From contig CANQEN010000004.1 of assembly GCA_947595045.1 (NCBI GenBank), forward strand, positions 1 to 40,491: a DNA stretch of 40,491 nt, written 5' to 3'. Position 1 is the stretch's first letter. Each line of letters begins with the position of its first letter. Source of the DNA: an uncultured Bacilli bacterium. Lineage in GTDB: Bacteria; Bacillota_I; Bacilli_A; RF39; UBA660. The notes below the pieces were generated by a model that was not told the DNA's origin, did no database searches, and was given only the letters and a program-made list of their open reading frames with translations. The translations under genes were made by a program, and so were the position numbers. Positions 30,419-40,491 of the stretch are shown here, one piece after another.

Positions 30419-30671
30419 TGTTTTATTTATTGAATCTTATCCTAGTATCGATTTGCATGGATTTGATAGTAATTATGCTAAAGTTAAAGTCAATGAGTTT
30501 ATTAATGATAACTATAAAATGGGTAATTATATAATTGTTATAATACATGGTATTGGTAATGGCATTTTAAAGCGTGAAGTTCAAAAGGAACTAAAATTAA
30601 ATAGTAAAGTAGCTGATTATAGATTATTTTATAATAATATTGGATGTACTATTGTTAAATTAAAAAGATAG
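30405..30671 (+). CDS. small Smr-domain protein
   Basis: SIDLHGFDSNYAKVKVNEFI and IIHGIGNGILKREVQKEL; overlaps the end of the PfkB gene. Confidence 0.82.
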   Translation: MNLNDVLFIESYPSIDLHGFDSNYAKVKVNEFINDNYKMGNYIIVIIHGIGNGILKREVQKELKLNSKVADYRLFYNNIGCTIVKLKR

Positions 30672-30685
30672 TTTTGTAAATAAGA

Positions 30686-30720
30686 GTCAAACGACAAAAA
30701 AGCTGTCTTTTTTGTTTGAC
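30686..30720 (+). terminator. intrinsic terminator
   Basis: GTCAAACgacAAAAAAG-ctgt-CTTTTTTGTTTGAC. Confidence 0.55.
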
Positions 30721-30780
30721 AACTATATATTCATTATGATATTATAAATTTAGAATATTTATAATAGGAAGGGGTATACT

Positions 30781-31200
30781 GTGAAGGAAACTTACTTATT
30801 TGACTATACTAATGAGAACGAATTTAGAAAGTTAGAGCGTTCCTTAAAAAAATATAATATGTTGGCTTATAAAAAATTATATTTTGAGTATTACCCAGCC
30901 CTAAAAGAAGGAAATTTTCTAGGTAAGTTGATATCAACTAATAGTACTAATGGTACTAGGACTTATGAACTTAAATTGCCAACAGATGCTTTATTTGCTA
31001 AAGTACATGGTGAAGTTAAGTTATACTATGTAGTCTATACTAAAGAACGGATTGTTATGTTGGATAAGTTTGAACCAATGTCTATTTTAAGTGAAGGACA
31101 TGCAAGTGAGCTTGTTACTTATAAAGGAGTAATGGTATCTAAACAACATGCTGAGAAAGATATGTTTAAAATTAATTTATTAAATATGCTAGATAAATAG
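30781..31200 (+). CDS. conserved hypothetical protein
   Basis: 139-aa ORF, SD AGGAAGGGG upstream; family not recognised. Confidence 0.6.
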   Translation: MKETYLFDYTNENEFRKLERSLKKYNMLAYKKLYFEYYPALKEGNFLGKLISTNSTNGTRTYELKLPTDALFAKVHGEVKLYYVVYTKERIVMLDKFEPMSILSEGHASELVTYKGVMVSKQHAEKDMFKINLLNMLDK

Positions 31201-31285
31201 TCTAGTTTTTTATTTACAAATAAATGTTAGTTATGATAGAATAAATAATTAAATTGTAATATTGTTAAATGTAGGGGAGTTAAAT

Positions 31286-32263
31286 ATGAGTAATGAGACA
31301 GTCAGATTAATTGAATTGATTAATAAGCATAAATCTTTAAATGAGATAAGTCGATTATTGAAATTAAGTAATAAACAAATATTTATGCGATTATCAATGC
31401 TAAAGAATAGTGGATATATCTTTGATAGAAAATATCAATATAATGGTGATATATATTATAATTCACATAATCCTTTTATTAATAGTTTGGATAATAACTT
31501 GAGGATAGAAGGTAAATCAAAATTAGATAGAATTAGAGTTCTTTTGACTTCTGATTATCATTTAGGTAATATTTATGATGATTTAGATAGTATAAACAAA
31601 ATGTATGAATATTGTATTAATCATAGAATTAATATTATTTTAAATTGTGGTGATTTTTTTGAAGGTATTATACATAGTAGTAGGGATAATAAATTTAATG
31701 ATCATATCAAGCAAATTAAATATGGTTTAACCAATTATCCGTATGATAGTAATATTCTAAATGTGGTATTATTGGGAAATCATGATGCTAGTTTTTGGTT
31801 GGAGAAAGGTATTGATATTAAAAAAATTATTTTAGAACGTAGACATGATTTAATTCCAATTGGATATGGATATGGAGATTGTTACATAGGAAATATTGGT
31901 TTTAGATTAGAACATCCTATTGATAGATCTGATTTAAAAATTAATATGCCACAAAATAGTGATAAGCAAATAATTTTGCGAGGTCATTCTCATAAGTTTA
32001 AAATATCCTCTGGTATTAATACTTTCTTAAAAATATATGTTCCATCTTTAAGTAGAGTATCAAATGGTAATAAAAATAATATTATTCCAGGTATGATTGA
32101 TATGGAATTACAAATAAAAGGTAATGAAGTTAATAGAGAATCTATTAGGCAGTTTATATATTTGGATAAAAAATTTATTTGTATAAGTGAGTTAGTATAT
32201 TATATTCCTATAGATTTTACTACTAGTGCTAGTAATGGAAAACAGTTAGTTAAAAATAGGTAA
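31286..32263 (+). CDS. HTH domain fused to calcineurin-like metallophosphoesterase
   Basis: N-terminal winged-HTH-like SLNEISRLLKLSNKQIFMRLSMLKNSGY; SDYHLGN, NCGDFFEG, LGNHD, RGHSHKF phosphoesterase motifs. Confidence 0.8.
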   Translation: MSNETVRLIELINKHKSLNEISRLLKLSNKQIFMRLSMLKNSGYIFDRKYQYNGDIYYNSHNPFINSLDNNLRIEGKSKLDRIRVLLTSDYHLGNIYDDLDSINKMYEYCINHRINIILNCGDFFEGIIHSSRDNKFNDHIKQIKYGLTNYPYDSNILNVVLLGNHDASFWLEKGIDIKKIILERRHDLIPIGYGYGDCYIGNIGFRLEHPIDRSDLKINMPQNSDKQIILRGHSHKFKISSGINTFLKIYVPSLSRVSNGNKNNIIPGMIDMELQIKGNEVNRESIRQFIYLDKKFICISELVYYIPIDFTTSASNGKQLVKNR

Positions 32264-32311
32264 AAGAAAAGAGATAATGATAAAAATAGTTATACATTAT
32301 CTTCTTTTTAG
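32264..32311 (+). terminator. intrinsic terminator
   Basis: AAAAGAgATAATG ... CATTATCttCTTTTT. Confidence 0.5.
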
Positions 32312-32397
32312 TGAATACTGCGAATATTCAATTATATTTTGCGTAGATTCTTTTTTTTTTATACAATTTTTAGTATAATATTTTTGGAGATGATAAT

Positions 32398-33186
32398 ATG
32401 CATCAATTAGAAATAGGCAATTTAGCAGTTAAAATAAAAAATAAGACTATATTACATGATTTTAATTTAACTATTAAAAGTGGGGAAATTCATGCTATTA
32501 TGGGACCTAATGGAGCAGGTAAAAGTACTTTATCTAAGGTTATTATGGGGGATCCCAATTATCGTATTATCGATGGTCAAATAAACTATGATAATCAAAA
32601 TATTAATAATTTTAAAGTAGATGAGAGGGCTAGATTAGGGCTTTTTTTAGCTATGCAATCACCTATAGAAATAGAAGGTGTTAGTACAGCCGATTTTTTG
32701 AGAACAGCTGTGAGTTCTAAAGAACAAGATCAATTTAAATTATTTCCATTTATTAAAGAAATTGATAAAACGATAGCGCAACTTGGTATGGATAAAAAAA
32801 TGATAGAAAGAGGGATTAATCAAGGTTTTAGTGGTGGAGAACGTAAGAAAAATGAAATTTTACAAATGTATTTATTAAAACCTGATATAGTTATTTTAGA
32901 TGAAATAGATTCTGGATTAGATGTAGATAGTCTTAAAATTGTTGGTGAAAATATTATGAAATATTATCATCAATATAAATGTGGCATTATTGTAATTACA
33001 CATTATAAGCGTCTATTAGAATATATTAAACCTGACTTTGTTCATATAATGATTAATGGGCATATTGTGAAAAGTGGGGATTATAAATTAGTTAATGAAA
33101 TTGAACAAAATGGATATGAACAATTTGAAAAAAAAGTTACTAAAGTTAGTGCTGCTATCATAAAGGAAAATGAAAATGATGAATAG
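32398..33186 (+). CDS. sufC: Fe-S cluster assembly ATPase SufC
   Basis: AIMGPNGAGKSTLSKVIMGDPNY, FSGGERKKNEILQM, LDEIDSGLDVDSLK. Confidence 0.96.
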   Translation: MHQLEIGNLAVKIKNKTILHDFNLTIKSGEIHAIMGPNGAGKSTLSKVIMGDPNYRIIDGQINYDNQNINNFKVDERARLGLFLAMQSPIEIEGVSTADFLRTAVSSKEQDQFKLFPFIKEIDKTIAQLGMDKKMIERGINQGFSGGERKKNEILQMYLLKPDIVILDEIDSGLDVDSLKIVGENIMKYYHQYKCGIIVITHYKRLLEYIKPDFVHIMINGHIVKSGDYKLVNEIEQNGYEQFEKKVTKVSAAIIKENENDE

Positions 33187-33979
33187 AATAAAAGTAGTAG
33201 CAGATGAAATTCAAAGTTATAGTATTGATGACAAACAAATTAATTATGAGTTTATATCAAGTAAAAGTGCTTTTGATATTAACCAATTAAAAATACAAGT
33301 TATGGCTAATACTGATTTGTATTTAGAAGGTGATATAAGTAGTAATCGCTATAAAATTACTTTAGAGGTAAATGATAATATTAAATGTAATTTATTTACT
33401 GTTTGGTATGGTAATAATAGTAAAATAAAAGAAATAGTTACTTTAAATAAAAAAAGTAAATTAAACTGGGAAAGATTTAATAATACCAATAGTCATAAAG
33501 AGATGATTATAATTAATTTATGTGGTATTAATGCATTATTAGATTATAACTTTAAAACAATATGTAAGGATAAGTCACAATATGATTTGTTAGTTTACCA
33601 TCAAGCTAAAAAAACAATTAGTAATTTACATAATAATATTGTTACTAAAGATAATGGTAAAGTTCAAATTCAAGTATCAAGTTTTATTCCAAAAGGTATG
33701 GTCCAAAGTATTGCTAATCAAGATAATCGTATTGTTAGTTTTGATGACAATAGGAATATAATAAAACCTAATTTATATATTGATGAATATGATTCTATTG
33801 CTAATCATTGTGCTTTAATTGGAAGATTTAGTGATGAAGAAATGTTTTATTTAAATAGTCGTGGATTACCTAATAATATAGCTTTGCAATTACTTATAAA
33901 AGGTTTCTTATTGAATAATATTACTAATAATATGCTGGTTGACATAATTAAAAATGAAATAAAGCAGAATTGGAGGTGA
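33179..33979 (+). CDS. sufD: Fe-S cluster assembly protein SufD
   Basis: SufBD-like ALIGRFSDEEMFYLNSRGLPNNIALQLLIKGFL; between sufC and sufS. Confidence 0.85.
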   Translation: MNRIKVVADEIQSYSIDDKQINYEFISSKSAFDINQLKIQVMANTDLYLEGDISSNRYKITLEVNDNIKCNLFTVWYGNNSKIKEIVTLNKKSKLNWERFNNTNSHKEMIIINLCGINALLDYNFKTICKDKSQYDLLVYHQAKKTISNLHNNIVTKDNGKVQIQVSSFIPKGMVQSIANQDNRIVSFDDNRNIIKPNLYIDEYDSIANHCALIGRFSDEEMFYLNSRGLPNNIALQLLIKGFLLNNITNNMLVDIIKNEIKQNWR

Positions 33980-33983
33980 TTTT

Positions 33984-35174
33984 ATGCATAGAGAGGATTT
34001 CCCTATTTTGAAAAATAATTTAATATATTTTGACAGTGGTGCAACAACTTTAAAACCTTATATTTTAGCTGATGCCATTAGTGAATATTATAATGAATAT
34101 AGTGCCAATGCCCACCGTGGAGATTATGATATTAGTGTTAAAGTAGATAATATGTATGAAAAATCACGTAAATTAGTAGCTGATTTTATTAATGCTGATT
34201 ATGAAGAAGTAGCATTTACTAATAATGCAACAGATTCTTTAAACAGAATTGTTAATGGCTATTTTGAAAATATATTGGTTGATAATGATGAGGTGTTAAT
34301 TACAGAAAGTGAACATGCTTCTAATATTTTACCTTGGTTTGAATTAGCGCTACGTAAAAATATTAAAGTCAAATATATACCGTTAATTGATGATTTGACA
34401 GTTAATTTGAATAATGTCAAAAAAAGTATTACTGATAAAACTAAAGTTATTTCACTTGCCCATGTTACTAATGTCGTTGGTGATGTTAGACCAATGAAAG
34501 AAATTATTAAATATGCTCATGATCATAATATATTAGTTGTTATTGATGGGGCGCAAAGCATTCCTCATATTAAGACTGATGTTAAAGATTTAGATGTTGA
34601 TTTTTTAGCATTTTCGGCTCATAAAATGTGTGGACCTACTGGTGTTGGTATTTTATATGGGAAAAAAGAATTACTTAAAAATTTTCGGCCAACTATAGTT
34701 GGGGGAGGAATGAATTCTAGCTTTGACTTTGAAGGCAATGTATATTATAATGATATACCACATTATTTAGAAGCAGGTACTCCTAATATTGCTGGAGTTA
34801 TTGGATTTGGTAGAATAATTGAATATCTTAATCAAATTGGTATGAATAATATTAGTAATCATGAAAAAGAATTAAAACGTTATGCTGTTAAAAGATTAAA
34901 AGAAATACCTACTATTAAAATATATAATGAAAATAGTGAGTCTGGTATTGTATCATTTAATATGGAGGGAATATTCCCACAAGATTTAGCTATTTACTTA
35001 AATAAATATCATATATGTGTTAGAGCAGGAAATCACTGTGCTAAAATTTTAAAAGATGTAATAGGAGTTAAAAATACTTGTCGTCTTAGTTTTTATTTTT
35101 ATAATACTAAAGAAGAAATTGATAGGTTAATTGAAGTATTAAAGAATCCACATATTATGGAAGAAATCATCTAG
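33984..35174 (+). CDS. sufS: cysteine desulfurase SufS
   Basis: YFDSGATTLKP, AHRGDYDIS, DGAQSIPHIKTDVKDLDVDFLAFSAHKMCGPTGVGILYGKKELL, VRAGNHCAK. Confidence 0.96.
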   Translation: MHREDFPILKNNLIYFDSGATTLKPYILADAISEYYNEYSANAHRGDYDISVKVDNMYEKSRKLVADFINADYEEVAFTNNATDSLNRIVNGYFENILVDNDEVLITESEHASNILPWFELALRKNIKVKYIPLIDDLTVNLNNVKKSITDKTKVISLAHVTNVVGDVRPMKEIIKYAHDHNILVVIDGAQSIPHIKTDVKDLDVDFLAFSAHKMCGPTGVGILYGKKELLKNFRPTIVGGGMNSSFDFEGNVYYNDIPHYLEAGTPNIAGVIGFGRIIEYLNQIGMNNISNHEKELKRYAVKRLKEIPTIKIYNENSESGIVSFNMEGIFPQDLAIYLNKYHICVRAGNHCAKILKDVIGVKNTCRLSFYFYNTKEEIDRLIEVLKNPHIMEEII

Positions 35175-35178
35175 CTAT

Positions 35179-35201
35179 AAGAGATTAATTTCTCTTTTTT
35201 T
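35179..35201 (+). terminator. intrinsic terminator after sufS
   Basis: AAGAGA-ttaatt-TCTCTTTTTTT. Confidence 0.6.
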
Positions 35202-35389
35202 ATAGAATATTATTGTTTATAGTAGTATTGAGACAATTATGATAAGATATAATAATTAATAAAAAGTTTATAAAATTGAAAAATTTAAGAAAATTAGAGA
35301 CTTTTGAAAAAGATTACTTTTTCAGCAGTTTCAAAATTAGGTACTTTTTTTGAGGTAATATAATAAAATCTAAAAATACAATTAAAGGC

Positions 35390-35418
35390 TTGCACAAAAA
35401 TGAAAAATAGTGTATATT
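35390..35418 (+). promoter_or_regulatory. promoter of rpsO
   Basis: TTGCAC-17 bp-TATATT. Confidence 0.6.
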
Positions 35419-35498
35419 GAATACAGTACTTGATTCTTGGATATTAGATTCTCCAACTATATCTAGGTTTTAAGCGAATAATTGAAAGGAGAGATATA

Positions 35499-35768
35499 AT
35501 GGCTTTAACTAAGGAAGCAAAAGAACAAATTGTTAAAAATTATGGTAAAGATGCTAATGATACAGGTTCAATTGAAGTTCAAATAGCTATTCTTACTGAA
35601 GAAATTAATGGTTTAACAGAACATTTTAAAGAACATCAACATGACCATCACTCAAAGAGAGGGTTGCTTAGAAAAGTTGGTCAAAGAAGAAGTTTATTGA
35701 ATTATTTAAAGAGAAATGATATTACAAGATATCGTAATATAGTAAAAGCTTTAGGCTTAAGAAAATAA
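35499..35768 (+). CDS. rpsO: 30S ribosomal protein S15
   Basis: [51 protein letters not shown]. Confidence 0.97.
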   Translation: MALTKEAKEQIVKNYGKDANDTGSIEVQIAILTEEINGLTEHFKEHQHDHHSKRGLLRKVGQRRSLLNYLKRNDITRYRNIVKALGLRK

Positions 35769-35783
35769 ATTATATGGAAAAAC

Positions 35784-35809
35784 AAAGACACTCTTTTTTG
35801 AGTGTCTTT
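35784..35809 (+). promoter_or_regulatory. rpsO-pnp intergenic stem-loop
   Basis: AAAGACACTC-tttttt-GAGTGTCTTT, 10-bp perfect stem. Confidence 0.75.
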
Positions 35810-35827
35810 AGTATAAGAGGAGGTACT

Positions 35828-37957
35828 ATGAAAAAAATATTTGAATTGGATTTTAGAGGACGAAAATTAGTTGTAGAACATGGAGAGCTAGCTAAGCAAG
35901 CTCATGGAGCTGTACTAGTAAGATATGGGGATACAGTAGTATTGTCAACAGCTGTTGTTAGTAAAACAGCTAATGTTTTATCTGATTTTTTTCCACTAAT
36001 GGTATTATATCAAGAAAAATTATATTCAGTTGGTAAAATACCTGGTGGATTTATAAAAAGAGAGGGTAGACCAACTGAAAATGCAACTTTAGCGGCTAGA
36101 ATGATTGATAGACCAATGAGACCGTTATTTCCAGATAATTTTCGGAATGAGGTACAAATTGTTAATACTGTATTATCAGTAGATCCTAGTAATTCACCTG
36201 AGCTAACAGCTTTATTTGGATCTAGCTTATGTACTTGTATTTCAAAAATACCTTTTGGTGGACCCGTTGCAGCTGTTAAAGTGGGACGGGTTAATGGTGA
36301 ATTTGTTATAAATCCCACTACTGAAGAAACTGAAATATCTGATATTGATCTTACAGTAGCAGGGACAAAAGAAGCAATAAATATGGTTGAGGCTGGTGCT
36401 AAACAAGTATCAGAAGATGATATGTTAGAAGCATTAATGTTTGGTCACGAAGCTATTAAAGAATTGATTGCTTTCCAAGAGTCAATTATTGATGAGATTG
36501 GTGAAAGCAAAATGGAATATGAAGTATTAGAAATTACTGATGGTTTTAAGCAGGAAATAATTGATTTATGTGCTGATGACTTAAATAAAGCAATGCGTAT
36601 TCCTGGTAAATTGGAAAAATATGCTGCTATTGATGAAGTTAAAGAACGAGTAGTTTCAAAATATGAAACAGATAATAGTGAATTATCAGCTGATGAATTA
36701 AAAGAATTAATTACTAAAGTTAAATTAGTATTAGAAGAAATTGAATATGATATATTTAGAAAAATAGTTGTTAAAGAACATGTTAGAGCTGATGGTAGAC
36801 AAATGGATGAAATAAGACCAATATCAACGGATATTGATTTATTGCCAAGAACACATGGTTCAGCACTATTTACTCGTGGTGAAACTCAAAGTTTAAGTAT
36901 AACAACTCTTGGAGCATTAGGAGAACATCAAATTTTAGATGGGTTAGATATTGAAACAGAAAAACGTTTTATGTTACATTATAATTTTCCACAATTTTCA
37001 GTTGGTGAAACAGGACGTTATGGTGCACCTGGCCGAAGAGAAATTGGTCATGGAGCATTAGGAGAAAGAGCTTTATTACAAGTAATTCCAAGCGAAGAAG
37101 AATTTCCATATACAATTCGAGTCGTATCTGAAATATTAGAAAGTAACGGTTCATCAAGTCAAGCAAGTATCTGTGCTGGATGTATGAGTTTAATGGCTGC
37201 TGGAGTACCTATAAAGGCACCAGTTGCTGGTATCGCAATGGGTCTTATTACTGATGGTGATGATTATACTATTTTAACCGATATTCAAGGTATGGAAGAT
37301 CATTTAGGAGATATGGATTTTAAAGTAGCTGGTACTCGTGATGGTATTTGTGCACTACAGATGGATATTAAAATAAAAGGTATTAATAAACAGATATTAA
37401 AAGAAGCTTTAGCACAAGCTAAAAAAGCTCGTATGCAAATATTAGATATTATTCATGAACAAATTCCAGAACCACGTGCAGAAGTATCAGAATATGCACC
37501 AAAAACAGAAACCTTTATGATTAATCCAGATAAAATTAAAGAAGTAATAGGTAAAGGTGGCGACACTATTACTAAAATTATTTTGGAATGTAGTAATGTT
37601 ACAGCTGTTAATGATATTAATGCTGTTAAAGTTGATTTAGAAGATGATGGTCGTGTTATTATTTATCATACTGATCGAGATATTATTAATAAAACAGCTG
37701 AACGTATCAAAAATATTGTTAGAGAACCCGTTATTGGTGAAATATATACTGGCCGTGTAGTTAAGATAATTGAAAAAGGCTGCTTTGTTGAAATTTGGCC
37801 AGGTTGTGAAGGAATGGTACATATTTCACATTTAGATGTTAATCGAACTGAAAAAGTAGAAGATGTTGTTAAAGTTGGCGATGAAATTGTTGTAAAATGC
37901 CTTGGATATGATAGTCATGGGCGTCTTAATTTATCAAGAAAAGAAGCTATTAAATAG
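35828..37957 (+). CDS. pnp: polyribonucleotide nucleotidyltransferase
   Basis: PNPase signature segments, C-terminal KH ([15 protein letters not shown]) and S1 ([32 protein letters not shown]). Start 35828 after AGAGGAGGTACT. Confidence 0.97.
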   Translation: MKKIFELDFRGRKLVVEHGELAKQAHGAVLVRYGDTVVLSTAVVSKTANVLSDFFPLMVLYQEKLYSVGKIPGGFIKREGRPTENATLAARMIDRPMRPLFPDNFRNEVQIVNTVLSVDPSNSPELTALFGSSLCTCISKIPFGGPVAAVKVGRVNGEFVINPTTEETEISDIDLTVAGTKEAINMVEAGAKQVSEDDMLEALMFGHEAIKELIAFQESIIDEIGESKMEYEVLEITDGFKQEIIDLCADDLNKAMRIPGKLEKYAAIDEVKERVVSKYETDNSELSADELKELITKVKLVLEEIEYDIFRKIVVKEHVRADGRQMDEIRPISTDIDLLPRTHGSALFTRGETQSLSITTLGALGEHQILDGLDIETEKRFMLHYNFPQFSVGETGRYGAPGRREIGHGALGERALLQVIPSEEEFPYTIRVVSEILESNGSSSQASICAGCMSLMAAGVPIKAPVAGIAMGLITDGDDYTILTDIQGMEDHLGDMDFKVAGTRDGICALQMDIKIKGINKQILKEALAQAKKARMQILDIIHEQIPEPRAEVSEYAPKTETFMINPDKIKEVIGKGGDTITKIILECSNVTAVNDINAVKVDLEDDGRVIIYHTDRDIINKTAERIKNIVREPVIGEIYTGRVVKIIEKGCFVEIWPGCEGMVHISHLDVNRTEKVEDVVKVGDEIVVKCLGYDSHGRLNLSRKEAIK

Positions 37958-38352
37958 GAGACTGATGAAAAATCAGTCTCCAAAATATACCAATAATTCA
38001 ACTTTTGAGATTGACTTTAGATCTCAAATGAAATATCAATTTAACTTTAATGGAATTGCTGCTATTAATGATTTTTCTGTCTATGTTGGTTTTGCAATAG
38101 ATTTTGATGAATTAGATTGCAGCTTTTTAACTATATAATGTAAAAGCAAAATAAAAGTGGAATAATTTTGATATTGTTAAAAAAGTAATCATTTTCTCTA
38201 AAATTTAAATTTTTAAATATATATTCATCAAAAGTTGCAGATGCTATTCATAATTTATATTGTTTTGTATATTAAATTAGAGATTAAAAAAATCAGACTT
38301 TTCATTTTTATTAAATTTCTGATTCTTTCAGTTACCTCAATAATTTCCAATT

Positions 38353-38718
38353 TTATTTTACAATAATTTTAAAAATATTTTCTACAGATTGCCTTTCATT
38401 ACTGCCTTTATAGTATGGTTTTAAATGAAGATGAAAATGTTTAACTTCTTGAATATCACCATTGTTTTGAATTAAAGTCATGCCATCAGCACCTAATTTA
38501 TCTACTAAAACTTTAGTTAAAGATTTAGCTACTTTCATTATATGATTTAATGTATTTTCATCAATATCTAATAAATCCGTATAATGTTTTTTAGGTATAA
38601 TTAAAGTATGACCATTACTATCAGGATTAATATCTAAAAAAGCTAGTACAATATTATCTTCATAAATGTTATAGCACGGAATATCTCCGTTTATGATTTT
38701 ACAAAAAATACAATCCAT
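38353..38718 (-). CDS. HIT-family protein
   Basis: MDCIFCKIINGDIPCYNIYEDN, HFHLHLKP. Confidence 0.93.
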   Translation of the reverse strand: MDCIFCKIINGDIPCYNIYEDNIVLAFLDINPDSNGHTLIIPKKHYTDLLDIDENTLNHIMKVAKSLTKVLVDKLGADGMTLIQNNGDIQEVKHFHLHLKPYYKGSNERQSVENIFKIIVK

Positions 38719-38789
38719 ATATATCACCCATTTAATTATATCATCAATAATAAATAATATAAAGCTTTATTACGATTTGAAATAAAAAG

Positions 38790-38824
38790 AAAGACTTTTA
38801 TTGTAGTTATAAAAGTCTTTTTTG
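38790..38824. terminator. bidirectional intrinsic terminator between divergent genes
   Basis: AAAGACTTTTA-ttgtagtta-TAAAAGTCTTTTTT. Confidence 0.6.
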
Positions 38825-38850
38825 CATATATTAGTATTAGCACATATAAT
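38822..38850 (+). promoter_or_regulatory. promoter of the collagen-like gene
   Basis: TTGCAT-17 bp-TATAAT. Confidence 0.65.
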
Positions 38851-38879
38851 ATTATTTTATGATAAATAGGGGGGTATTT

Positions 38880-39854
38880 ATGTTTAATTGTCCATATAAT
38901 AATATTGAAAATTTAGATAAGATCTTACAAAAAATAGAACATGATTCCAAATGTAGACCGATTGGCTGTTATAATGGTGGACGAATTGGACCAACTGGTC
39001 CTACTGGACCAATCGGTCCAACCGGCTCATCTGGAACTAGTGTTACCATTTTAGGTTCATATGATACAATTGATGAATTAACAAAAGAACATCCAATAGG
39101 AAATATCGGTGATGGATATTTAATTGGTGATGATTTATATATTTGGTCAAATAATGGTGATATATGGAATAATGTTGGAAGAATTCGTGGGCCAAAAGGA
39201 GAACCTGGATTACAAGGAGAGCCAGGAGAACATGGAATTGAAGGAGCGACGGGTCCAACGGGGCCAACTGGTCCACGAGGAGAAATGGGTCCTACAGGGG
39301 AAATAGGTCCTACTGGACCAGCTGGTATAGCTGGAATACAAGGTGAAAGAGGGCCACAAGGAGTGCAAGGACCAACGGGCCCACGTGGAGACATTGGACC
39401 ACAAGGAGTACAAGGAAACCCTGGACCAGTAGGTGAACAAGGAATACAGGGTCCGACCGGACCAACTGGTCCAGCTGGAACAAGTATTAGAATATTAGGT
39501 TCATATGATACAATTGATGATTTAACGAAAGAACATCCAATAGGTAATGTTGGTGATGGATATTTAATTGGTGATGATTTGTATGTTTGGTCAGAAAATG
39601 ATAATACGTGGAATAATGTTGGAAGAATTCGTGGACCACAAGGAGTACAAGGAGAGGTGGGACCAGCTGGCGTTGCAGGCGAAATGGGGTCAATTGGTCC
39701 AACGGGACCAACGGGACCACGTGGAGATATCGGTCCACAGGGTATAAATGGAATACCAGGTCCAATGGGACCAATCGGTCCACAAGGAGAAAGAGGTATT
39801 CAAGGTATAGAAGGAGAGCAAGGTCCAACGGGACCAACTGCTCCGATGACATAA
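38880..39854 (+). CDS. collagen-like (Gly-X-Y) surface protein with two repeated non-collagenous modules
   Basis: Long GPTGPTGPI/GEPG repeats; module ILGSYDTIDELTKEHPIGNIGDGYLIGDDLYIWS...WNNVGRIRG occurs twice. Start 38880 follows AGGGGGGT. Confidence 0.9.
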   Translation: MFNCPYNNIENLDKILQKIEHDSKCRPIGCYNGGRIGPTGPTGPIGPTGSSGTSVTILGSYDTIDELTKEHPIGNIGDGYLIGDDLYIWSNNGDIWNNVGRIRGPKGEPGLQGEPGEHGIEGATGPTGPTGPRGEMGPTGEIGPTGPAGIAGIQGERGPQGVQGPTGPRGDIGPQGVQGNPGPVGEQGIQGPTGPTGPAGTSIRILGSYDTIDDLTKEHPIGNVGDGYLIGDDLYVWSENDNTWNNVGRIRGPQGVQGEVGPAGVAGEMGSIGPTGPTGPRGDIGPQGINGIPGPMGPIGPQGERGIQGIEGEQGPTGPTAPMT

Positions 39855-39892
39855 ACCAAGAGAAATAATAGCGAAATTTACTGATAACATAA

Positions 39893-39922
39893 AAGACATA
39901 GAATAATTGAGTTCTATGTCTT
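39893..39922 (+). terminator. intrinsic terminator after the collagen-like gene
   Basis: AAGACATAGAA...TTCTATGTCTT. Confidence 0.6.
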
Positions 39923-39993
39923 AAATATTTTTATATACTTTTTACTTGATGATCTTATTCATATAAATTGTAATTTGCACTTATTAAAATTGT

Positions 39994-40491
39994 TTAATCC
40001 ACATTTACACCTTTCTTGAATACTTTTATATCTATGAAATAATAGATACCAATTAAAATGATATATAAGCATATTCCTAAAGTTAAAGCTGTTTTTACAA
40101 TATCAACTGAAAGTGTATTACTATTTGAATTAAATAAAGCCATAATATTTGGATTAAATAAGCCAATGATATAAATAATTAAAACGGATATTGCAACAAC
40201 AAATAGGTAGTTTAAGAAACCATAAAGAATTGATTTAGCCATTTTTAAATTATTAGATCTGTGTCCTAATAATAAACCAGTAAACCCTGCTTGTAATATA
40301 GTCGTAAATTCTAAAAATATTACAAAGAAAGCAGTAAGAATTAGTTTAATTGTTGTACTATTCATAACTGTTGCAAAAAATTGCAAAGTATTTTTTAAAA
40401 CTTCTAAATTTTCCTTTGAATAATAAGCAATAAATACACATAATATAATAACTAATATACTTGTAAACATTGTAATAATAGAAGATAAAAA
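39994..40491 (-). CDS. multi-pass membrane protein, N-terminus possibly beyond the window
   Basis: Several hydrophobic segments; frame stays open upstream of the annotated ATG to the window edge. Family not recognised. Confidence 0.6.
   Translation of the reverse strand, partial: FLSSIITMFTSILVIILCVFIAYYSKENLEVLKNTLQFFATVMNSTTIKLILTAFFVIFLEFTTILQAGFTGLLLGHRSNNLKMAKSILYGFLNYLFVVAISVLIIYIIGLFNPNIMALFNSNSNTLSVDIVKTALTLGICLYIILIGIYYFIDIKVFKKGVNVD

Noticed and set aside
37902-38138. 78-aa ORF overlapping the end of pnp
   Set aside because: It starts inside pnp in another frame and runs through a hairpin (GGAGACTGA-tgaaaaa-TCAGTCTCC); no recognisable family. The last ~40 residues look protein-like but are not enough to call.
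38969-39899. Several antisense and alternate-frame ORFs inside the collagen-like gene (for example MSPRGPVGPCTPC..., 39487-39852)
   Set aside because: They mirror the Gly-X-Y repeat composition of the + strand gene and have no ribosome binding sites of their own.

Overview
AT-rich Firmicutes/Bacilli-like chromosomal window using the standard bacterial code (TGA is a normal stop). About 1-5 kb is the end of an integrative mobilizable element: XRE regulators, a MobV-type relaxase with a hairpin cluster resembling oriT, and a large serine recombinase. It lies next to a tRNA-Gly(TCC). Between that tRNA and the core genome is a terminator-bounded minus-strand pair: a radical SAM/SPASM protein and a protein I recognise as the alpha-glutamyl/putrescinyl-thymine pyrophosphorylase / 5-hmdU-DNA-kinase helical-domain (HMUDK_hel) family. 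That pair is the best candidate here for an undescribed DNA or nucleic-acid modification system. The rest is mainly housekeeping: a split SUF operon (sufU, sufB ... sufC, sufD, sufS), ssb, pdp, rpoZ, deoD, two M16 peptidases, secG, dnaB/dnaI, T-box-thrS, a PBP1A-like protein, argS, rpoE, T-box-glyQS, PfkB kinase, rpsO-pnp, HIT, and a collagen-like surface protein. Points worth a second look include an exact 16-bp tandem duplication that frameshifts the gene between the thrS T-box and thrS, an apparently very short glyQS T-box leader, a T-loop deviation (position 55 = C) in tRNA-Gly, a multiply broken pseudogene between sufU and sufB, and a promoter/leader/terminator arrangement ahead of the serine recombinase. 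All family calls are from reading the sequence; no searches were run.
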